From positions 1-7,315 of the forward strand of contig SLJS01000366.1 of NCBI GenBank assembly GCA_007135015.1: 7,315 bases of DNA. The letters run 5' to 3'. How positions within the stretch are numbered: position 1 is the stretch's first letter; every line of letters begins with the position of its first letter. A program made the translations under genes and the position numbers. The stretch is from Alcanivorax sp. GTDB lineage: Bacteria > Pseudomonadota > Gammaproteobacteria > Pseudomonadales > Alcanivoracaceae. Positions 1-4,562 of this stretch are shown here, in pieces. The notes below the pieces were generated by a model. The model was not told where the DNA came from and did not search any database. It saw only the letters and a program-made list of their open reading frames with translations.

Positions 1-1801
1 CTCCCGTGACAAAGGCATACCGCCCGTCCTCACTGATGAATGCGGAGCCCCCTTCAAGCGCGCCGAAGACCCGGTTGCTGGACGGCTCCCACACGATCAG
101 TTCGCCGAGGGTGCCGGCGTGGAGGTCCACACCCACCAGGCCGAGCTGGTCCGGCCCGCCTTCCTGGTACTGGGCCAGCCCACCGGCGGTTACCTCCAGT
201 GCCAGACGATCGCCGTACAGACCGAAATCAACGACCCGCTCGGTGGCGACTTCGAAATGCTGCGCCCCATCGGCCATGGCATAGGCGGCAACGCCGTCTT
301 CGCCCACGACCACCACGTTGTCGTTGTGCCGCTCCAGGCCCAGGGTGGGGCCCAGCTCCGCCCCCCCAAGGTTTACATGCAACACCGGTTCGCCGTCGGC
401 CAGGCGGATGCCGTACAGGTCCTCGGGGCCGGCGACGTACACATGCTCGCGGTCGGCGTCATAGACCGGCTCCACCACCCAGGGCGCCCAGCTCATCATG
501 CCCGGGGTTTCCATTTCGGGAGTACGCCAGAGCACTTCGCCGGTATCCCGGTCCAGGCCGGCAGCGCCGCCGCTGCCCTCTTCATTGAAGAACTCGCCGG
601 TGCCCCAGACCACAAGCTGATCACCTACCTTGTGGAGATCGCCGAAGTAGGTGCCGGTGACGTCGCTGGCCCAGCGCTCGTCACCAGTATCGGTATCGAA
701 ACTGCGCACCTGGTGCGGGTGCCCAAAGGTCACAAAGGTGTCGTCCTCGCCGTGGATGTGAGAGGCCTGGTACAGCGCGGTTTCGGTGATCAGCACATCC
801 GGCTCGGGCATGAAGCGCGGGTCGCTGCCGCCGTCCTCGACGGCCCAGCCTTCGGGAGTGGTCCAGAGTCTTTCGCCGCTTGCCAGGTCAAAGACCTCCA
901 CCGGCTCGCCCTGCACGATGGCCCGGTCGCCGGCGACCTGCATTCCGCGCGTGTGCTCGCCAGCATGTTCGCTGACCCAGCGCAGCCGGCCGGCCGGGCT
1001 GATCCGCGCCAGTTCATAGGCGGTGGCGGCCTGCAGCCGGTTCAGGTCCCGGCCCCGGGAGAGGACCAGATAATCACCGCCGGGCAGTTCCTCCACCGCG
1101 AGGATACCGGGCCCATGAAAGTTCTCTTCACGCCAGTACTCCTGCCCGCTGGCGGCATCCAGCTTCACCAGACCGCTGAAGGTCTTGAACAGGATGGCTT
1201 CCCCTCCGTCCACCGGAGCCGCCAGGCCGCGGGCAAAGTGACGCTGCCGGTCCCGCCGGCTTCCGAGCGTCTCGCCGCGGACACTGCCGCCCAGCGACGC
1301 AGCGATCTCGCGGCCCAGTGCGGAGGCGGCCTGGCGAATAGTCTCCTCGTACTGCTGAATACTGTAGTGGAGATCGATCTTCTTCCAGATCTGCTCGCCG
1401 GTTTCCGCGTCCAGCGCCGTGACCTGCTCGCGGGTGCCCTCGTAGTCGAAGATCAGCAGCAGATTGGCCTCGTCCAGCAGCAGCATGTTGCTGCTCTCCG
1501 GGCGCAGGTTGAAGGCCAGCGGCGCATTCCGTGCCTGAATGCGAACCTGCAGGGCATCGAGAATGCTTTCCGGGCCCACGGCGCCAATGGCGCTGCCGTC
1601 CTCACCGTCAAGCAGCAGGACGCTGCGCCGGTTGCCGACCACCAGCCGGGAGCCATCGGCCCGCGCGTCGGTGTCGGCCAGCCCCCCTACCCTGGCACCG
1701 GATTGCCAGTCGGGCTCCGCCTCCGGCTCCAGGGTAGCGCAGCCCTGCAGCGCCAGTGCCGGCACGGCCAGCAGAAAAGCAAGAATACGGAAAATGCGCA
1801 T
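1..1801 (-). CDS. PQQ-like beta-propeller lipoprotein (3' end beyond the left edge)
   Basis: A reading frame of 600 codons runs without a stop from ATG at 1801 to the left edge. The N-terminus is a lipoprotein signal peptide: Arg2 and Arg5, a hydrophobic core, then LQGC with the lipid-bearing Cys at residue 21. The rest carries repeats of the PQQ/quinoprotein propeller type, with the form D-x-x-[TS]-G-[EDQ]-x-x-W: residues 130-139 (LDAETGEQIW), 214-223, 304-313, 368-377 and 416-425, with a weaker one near 465-474. Proteins of this fold, such as BamB, are membrane-anchored scaffolds or dehydrogenases. At over 600 residues this is longer than BamB (about 390), and I see nothing that proves PQQ binding or enzyme activity. 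The start is supported by GGGAGG at 1815-1810, 8 bases upstream. A promoter with an 11-bp direct repeat lies at 1914-1950. The fold call is firm; the function is unknown. Confidence 0.9.
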   Translation of the reverse strand, partial: MRIFRILAFLLAVPALALQGCATLEPEAEPDWQSGARVGGLADTDARADGSRLVVGNRRSVLLLDGEDGSAIGAVGPESILDALQVRIQARNAPLAFNLRPESSNMLLLDEANLLLIFDYEGTREQVTALDAETGEQIWKKIDLHYSIQQYEETIRQAASALGREIAASLGGSVRGETLGSRRDRQRHFARGLAAPVDGGEAILFKTFSGLVKLDAASGQEYWREENFHGPGILAVEELPGGDYLVLSRGRDLNRLQAATAYELARISPAGRLRWVSEHAGEHTRGMQVAGDRAIVQGEPVEVFDLASGERLWTTPEGWAVEDGGSDPRFMPEPDVLITETALYQASHIHGEDDTFVTFGHPHQVRSFDTDTGDERWASDVTGTYFGDLHKVGDQLVVWGTGEFFNEEGSGGAAGLDRDTGEVLWRTPEMETPGMMSWAPWVVEPVYDADREHVYVAGPEDLYGIRLADGEPVLHVNLGGAELGPTLGLERHNDNVVVVGEDGVAAYAMADGAQHFEVATERVVDFGLYGDRLALEVTAGGLAQYQEGGPDQLGLVGVDLHAGTLGELIVWEPSSNRVFGALEGGSAFISEDGRYAFVTG

Positions 1802-1840
1802 GAAGGTTTCCTCCCTGTCGTTGTTGTTCCCGGGGAAAGT

Positions 1841-1907
1841 CGCCGGCGGGCGCGGCTCCGAAACTGCCTGGCTTCCCCCGAATCCGGCACGGAGCGGCCC
1901 GCCGGCG
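1841..1907 (-). promoter_or_regulatory. 5'-leader stem-loop ahead of the propeller lipoprotein gene
   Basis: An 11-bp perfect stem forms between 1841-1851 (CGCCGGCGGGC) and 1897-1907. Inside it, after a small internal loop of 3 and 1 bases, a further 6-bp stem pairs 1855-1860 (GCTCCG) with 1890-1895. If the -10 box at 1919-1914 is used, transcription would start near 1907, so the mRNA would begin with this hairpin. The ribosome-binding site (1815-1810) stays outside it. A role in mRNA stability is plausible; the pairing is seen directly, but the role is inferred. Confidence 0.4.
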
Positions 1908-1913
1908 GTGTAC

Positions 1914-1950
1914 AGCCTACCGCAGGGGACCTTACAGATACCTTACAGAT
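1914..1950 (-). promoter_or_regulatory. Promoter with tandem 11-bp direct repeat, propeller lipoprotein gene
   Basis: On the plus strand ACCTTACAGAT occurs twice back to back, at 1929-1939 and 1940-1950, with no mismatch. Read on the minus strand this is TGTAAG-N5-TGTAAG. Nine bases past the repeat is TAGGCT (1919-1914), a weak -10 box with 3 of 6 consensus bases, and no good -35 box is present. Half-sites one helical turn apart, placed where a -35 would be, are typical of OmpR/PhoB-family activator sites. The same arrangement stands before the gene at 3224. The repeat is certain; the regulator is inferred. Confidence 0.6.
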
Positions 1951-1985
1951 GGGCAAGAATCAGGCCGGGAGGTGGACCGGATAAC

Positions 1986-2014
1986 AAAAAGCCCCGGCCG
2001 TTGCGCCGGGGCTT
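1986..2014 (-). terminator. Rho-independent terminator of the acidic lipoprotein gene
   Basis: AAGCCCCGGC (1989-1998) pairs perfectly with GCCGGGGCTT (2005-2014), a 10-bp stem with a 6-base loop. The plus strand reads AAAAA at 1986-1990, so the minus-strand transcript ends in a run of U directly after the stem. The hairpin lies 55 bases beyond the stop codon of the gene at 2070-3224. It separates that gene from the propeller lipoprotein gene, whose promoter begins about 35 bases further on. Confidence 0.88.
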
Positions 2015-2069
2015 GCCTGCTGCGTGATTGCAACGAGGAAGGCCAGCCGTCCTCGGCCGCATAGCGGCA

Positions 2070-3224
2070 TCAGCATTGCTCCGGAAAGTCCGAAGCCTCG
2101 AAGAGCTCGCCATCAACAAAGACCTGACCGTTAGCCTCGATCTCGACCGTGTAGGTCTCATCCTCGTCTTCTACCGTAACGTCCATTTTTCCGCCATATA
2201 GCTCTCCCTCGCCTTCCTCGTCAATATTCTCTATAAGCAATGCTTTGTCCGTTTCGTAGCTGACGTGAAAGGGACATGCTCCCTGCTCGTCGAGGTCCAG
2301 TTTCATGCGGCCATCAAGAGTAACCTCGGCATTTCCACTCCCAATGTCCTCGCCGGTCATTTCGAAATAATCGTCGGGGTCACCGAGCTCAATAATAGTA
2401 CCTTCGCCACCGTCTTGCCCGGGTGCCACGTTCTCCATGAAGCCATAAAAGGCAAAAGCGGCATCCCTGTTAGTGCCCACATCATCAAGGCTTCCCGCCT
2501 GACAGCCTTCACAAAGACGCATTACATAGCGGGACTGGCTGCTCTGTCCATGAAAGGTCGCCTGCCAGGGCTCTGTCGGATCAGGTGGGATCTCTTGATC
2601 CACATTGCTGTCCTGGCCCAGCATTCCGGCTGCTGCGTAGCTGACACTCATATCCCCCGACTCATACCGGAGCGAATCCATGGCGCCAATCAGATTGATG
2701 TCATCGCCGGTGCAGTCCATTCTGAACTGGGCGTTCTCGAAATTCCCTCCAGAGACCGTGCCGTCAAAGATCTCGTCACCACCTTCGTCCCCAAGTATTT
2801 CGTCAAGATCGCTTTCAGCTACTACCTCCTGCCTGCCTCCATCAAAATCATAATTAATCTTGGGCTCGTCATAGTCATCCTCGACGTCATCGTAGATTTC
2901 AAAAGTCCCGGTGCCGTCATAGATATCCTCACAGATATCAATCTCATCTCCATTGTCGCCGAGCGGCTGTGAGCTTGTATTCCCACTGGAATCCCCGGAC
3001 CCGCCATTACCGGGAACAGCCCCAACCTGCCCCTGCGCCATGGAGGCAGTGCCGGTCGCCATCATCGCCGCCATTGCAGCCTGCTGCTCACCGGAGAGGC
3101 TGGTTCCCCCATTACCGCTGCCATCACTGCTGCTACCGCCGCAACCAGCCACACCAATGGCCAGCGCAGTAGCCGCCAGCCAGCCTATGCCATTCGAGCT
3201 GGCGATTCGCATGAATGAATTCAT
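2070..3224 (-). CDS. Acidic lipoprotein of unknown family
   Basis: The predicted protein has 384 residues. Residues 1-27 form a lipoprotein signal peptide ending in VAGC (Cys28), followed by a Gly/Ser-rich stretch to about residue 90 that looks like a flexible tether. The remainder is extremely acidic: by hand count 82 Asp/Glu against 11 Lys/Arg after Cys28, with clusters at 93-120 and 351-356. Six further cysteines lie at 98, 171, 238, 241, 317 and 384, the last being the C-terminal residue; 238-241 is a CxxC. They could form three disulfides in the periplasm or on the surface. I recognise no domain. The start at 3224 is chosen over an in-frame ATG at 3314 because AAGGAGG sits 6 bases upstream and the signal peptide then begins correctly; the promoter also lies inside the longer version. 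Two 60-base samples of the gene have 45-48% G+C against 72% in the ABC transporter gene, so transfer or unusual selection is possible. Confidence 0.88.
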   Translation of the reverse strand: MNSFMRIASSNGIGWLAATALAIGVAGCGGSSSDGSGNGGTSLSGEQQAAMAAMMATGTASMAQGQVGAVPGNGGSGDSSGNTSSQPLGDNGDEIDICEDIYDGTGTFEIYDDVEDDYDEPKINYDFDGGRQEVVAESDLDEILGDEGGDEIFDGTVSGGNFENAQFRMDCTGDDINLIGAMDSLRYESGDMSVSYAAAGMLGQDSNVDQEIPPDPTEPWQATFHGQSSQSRYVMRLCEGCQAGSLDDVGTNRDAAFAFYGFMENVAPGQDGGEGTIIELGDPDDYFEMTGEDIGSGNAEVTLDGRMKLDLDEQGACPFHVSYETDKALLIENIDEEGEGELYGGKMDVTVEDEDETYTVEIEANGQVFVDGELFEASDFPEQC

Positions 3225-3230
3225 TTCTGC

Positions 3231-3237
3231 CCTCCTT
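3231..3237 (-). promoter_or_regulatory. Strong ribosome-binding site that fixes the start at 3224
   Basis: The minus strand reads AAGGAGG here, 6 bases before ATG at 3224-3222. This decides against the longer in-frame start at 3314, and also against a nearby in-frame ATG four codons downstream. Confidence 0.8.
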
Positions 3238-3256
3238 TTGCTTTTTGGGTGAATGT

Positions 3257-3280
3257 GACCCGGGTGTTTCATCCCGGGTC
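3257..3280 (-). promoter_or_regulatory. 5'-leader hairpin ahead of the acidic lipoprotein gene
   Basis: GACCCGGG (3257-3264) pairs with CCCGGGTC (3273-3280), an 8-bp GC-rich stem closing an 8-base loop that reads ATGAAACA on the minus strand. It lies between the predicted transcription start (near 3291) and the ribosome-binding site, and there is no U-run after it, so it is not a normal terminator. It may stabilise the mRNA or be a protein target. Confidence 0.4.
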
Positions 3281-3297
3281 CGGATTCATGAGACATG

Positions 3298-3334
3298 ACT
3301 CTAGCAACCGGCACCTTACAGATTGCTTACAACA
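3298..3334 (-). promoter_or_regulatory. Promoter with 11-bp direct repeat, acidic lipoprotein gene
   Basis: CTTACA occurs at 3315-3320 and 3326-3331, 11 bp apart, giving TGTAAG-N5-TGTAAG on the minus strand. The promoter-proximal copy, ACCTTACAGAT at 3313-3323, is identical over 11 bases to both copies before the propeller lipoprotein gene; the distal copy is degenerate. Exactly 9 bases after the repeat comes TAGAGT (3303-3298), 4 of 6 matches to a -10 box, preceded by TGC as in an extended -10. The predicted leader is about 67 bases. Confidence 0.6.
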
Positions 3335-3631
3335 AGCGAACCTATCGGGCTCACCCGGGGGAAACCTCGGCCCAGTGCCATAAATATTATTCCTAGAAAT
3401 TGAAGCGCCTCCTGTTATTCTTTGATCTTCTAGAAGTCCCTTGTCAGACCCTACCGCTCGCAACCGAGGGTAACGAATTCGGATCCGTTCCATCATTCCA
3501 TTCTCCGACTGCAAGCACTTGCCCCTCACCCAAAGGTGTTCTTTTTACGGCGAAATCGTAACGCCTTCTTTCTCCGGGAATCTCCATGGCACTAGACTCT
3601 ACACAGGCGCGCAAGATCGTGGGGGAGTTGT
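3335..3631. other. Intergenic stretch between divergent genes
   Basis: This stretch holds no gene that I can support. It is visibly richer in A+T than the flanking genes, for example around 3380-3400. It contains a perfect 10-bp palindrome CTTCTAGAAG (3427-3436) and an imperfect 18-bp dyad at 3472-3489 (AACGAATTC / GGATCCGTT, 7 of 9 positions symmetric). I find no convincing promoter for the plus-strand gene at 3632; TTGCCC at 3519-3524 has no good -10 box at the right distance. Confidence 0.5.
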
Positions 3632-4234
3632 ATGCGATACTTCACGGCATGGCTGCTGACGCTGCTTTTCCCCGCGCTGGCCGGCGCCACCAACTTCTCC
3701 TACAGCTACCTGGACTTTTCCCTTGCCCACACAGACCTGGACGAGAAGCTGGAGGTGGACGAAGAGCGGTTCGAGGAGCTTGGCGAGCTTCGCCTGGATG
3801 GCTCCGCGCAGGTCGGAGACAATTTTGCCCTGGGACTGGAACGATCCTTCGCTACCAACAGCAGAAGGGATGAGCGCATTATCGAGTCCCGGTGGGGATT
3901 CAATGCAGCTTTTCCCTTTGCAGTTTCCGATGCGCTGGATCTCGTGCCCCGCTTCGGGTACGAGTTCGTGCAACAGGAGCGCTGTGTGGACCGGGTCTGC
4001 GAGAAGAGCTCGGACAGCGCCATGATCTACGGGCTGGACCTGCGCACCTGGGTGGTGCCCGAGCGCTTCGAGGCATTCGCAGGCTGGCAGGACAGCACCG
4101 TGGAAGACAGTGAGACGGTAGCTTCGGTCGGCGCGGCCCTGTGGTGGCTGGAGGGCAACCGGCTGAGCGTGGAAGTCGCCGAAGACGGTATCGACCGGAC
4201 GTTCCGCCTGGGCTATCGCTACACCTGGCACTGA
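3632..4234 (+). CDS. Small outer-membrane beta-barrel-like protein
   Basis: The protein has 200 residues. Residues 1-19 form a classical signal peptide (hydrophobic core AWLLTLLFPALAGA, cleavage likely after Ala19). The mature part shows alternating polar and hydrophobic or aromatic residues in strand-like blocks, for example 21-33, 52-73, 84-113, 130-151, 162-182 and 189-200, separated by acidic turns. It ends in aromatic residues (GYRYTWH). This pattern and length fit a barrel of about 8 strands in the outer membrane, although the final residue is His and not the usual Phe. Cys118 and Cys123 lie in a predicted loop and may form a disulfide. GGGGGAG at 3621-3627 is 4 bases before the ATG, slightly close but usable. 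The family is not identified, so function, whether porin-like, adhesive or structural, cannot be stated. Confidence 0.8.
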   Translation: MRYFTAWLLTLLFPALAGATNFSYSYLDFSLAHTDLDEKLEVDEERFEELGELRLDGSAQVGDNFALGLERSFATNSRRDERIIESRWGFNAAFPFAVSDALDLVPRFGYEFVQQERCVDRVCEKSSDSAMIYGLDLRTWVVPERFEAFAGWQDSTVEDSETVASVGAALWWLEGNRLSVEVAEDGIDRTFRLGYRYTWH

Positions 4235-4261
4235 CAGGACCGGCACGGCCGCTTCGCGCCC

Positions 4262-4288
4262 CCCGGATTACGCTTCGCTTCATCCGGG
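4262..4288. repeat. REP-like palindrome
   Basis: CCCGGAT (4262-4268) and ATCCGGG (4282-4288) flank a 13-base loop. On the minus strand the extended sequence reads GTAGCCCGGATGAAGCG and onward, which resembles a repeat I recall as dispersed between genes of many gammaproteobacteria. It lies 28 bases after the stop codon of the barrel gene and could protect that mRNA's 3' end. There is no U-run, so it is not a typical terminator. Confidence 0.6.
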
Positions 4289-4330
4289 CTACCTGTGCGT
4301 CCCTTTCCCCGAGGGTGTCGCAAAAGCCCT

Positions 4331-4412
4331 TGCAGGAGCGCTGCTTGCAGCGCGAAAGGCTCCGAATCCGGCATGGTGGCGCATTCTTCGCGCTGCAAGC
4401 AGCGCTCCTACA
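4331..4412. repeat. Inverted pair of REP elements (REPIN-like)
   Basis: A 26-base unit at 4331-4356 (beginning TGCAGGAGCGCTGC) recurs in inverted orientation at 4387-4412 with 25 of 26 bases matching; the spacer is 30 bases. Each unit also folds on itself: GCGCTGC-TT-GCAGCGC at 4338-4353. Paired inverted REPs with a GTAGGAGCG-like head are known from Pseudomonas and Xanthomonadales, where they are moved by RAYT transposases encoded elsewhere. No RAYT gene is in this window. Confidence 0.75.
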
Positions 4413-4509
4413 GGGGCCATGGGGTAGCCCCGGAAGGGAGAGGGGTGGACAGTGCCGGCATGGCGGCCGTGCCATTGGTGCCGGCGCTGGCGGCGGCGGA
4501 GGCGGTTCC

Positions 4510-4538
4510 TTCACCGAATGGCGGGCGGCAGGTATAGT
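4510..4538 (+). promoter_or_regulatory. Sigma70-like promoter of the ABC transporter gene
   Basis: TTCACC (4510-4515, 4 of 6 matches to TTGACA) and TATAGT (4533-4538, 5 of 6 matches to TATAAT) are separated by exactly 17 bases. Transcription would begin near 4545, leaving a leader of about 18 bases before the TTG start. This excludes the in-frame ATG codons at 4452 and 4518, which lie upstream of or inside the promoter. Confidence 0.7.
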
Positions 4539-4551
4539 GCGTGCTTTTCTC

Positions 4552-4557
4552 GGGGGA
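4552..4557 (+). promoter_or_regulatory. Ribosome-binding site that supports a TTG start
   Basis: GGGGGA ends 5 bases before TTG at 4563. It is the only purine-rich site between the -10 box and the conserved part of the protein, so it supports the TTG codon as the start. Confidence 0.6.
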
Positions 4558-4562
4558 ATCGC

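Noticed and set aside
119..1984. Long plus-strand open frame (621 codons) opposite the propeller lipoprotein gene
   Set aside because: It lacks a ribosome-binding site and any domain, while the opposite strand has a lipoprotein signal, propeller repeats and a good ribosome-binding site. Long antisense frames are expected in GC-rich genes.
2265..2972. Plus-strand open frame of 235 codons inside the acidic lipoprotein gene
   Set aside because: The Ile/Val-rich composition is the mirror of Asp/Glu codons on the other strand; there is no ribosome-binding site.
3225..3314. Longer N-terminus of the acidic lipoprotein starting at 3314
   Set aside because: It would overlap the promoter and leader hairpin and bury the signal peptide behind 30 polar residues; the strong ribosome-binding site supports 3224.
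3586..3873. Possible small protein beginning MALDSTQARK just before the barrel gene
   Set aside because: It overlaps the barrel gene out of frame for most of its length, and only a weak ribosome-binding site precedes it. After about residue 20 its composition is that of a shadow frame.
4413..4430. Short GGGGC / GCCCC inverted repeat
   Set aside because: Only 5 bp in a GC-rich context and no U-run follows, so chance is the simplest reading.
4452..4562. Longer N-terminus of the ABC transporter starting at 4452
   Set aside because: The extra residues are Arg- and Trp-rich and unlike Atm1 proteins, and the segment contains the promoter.
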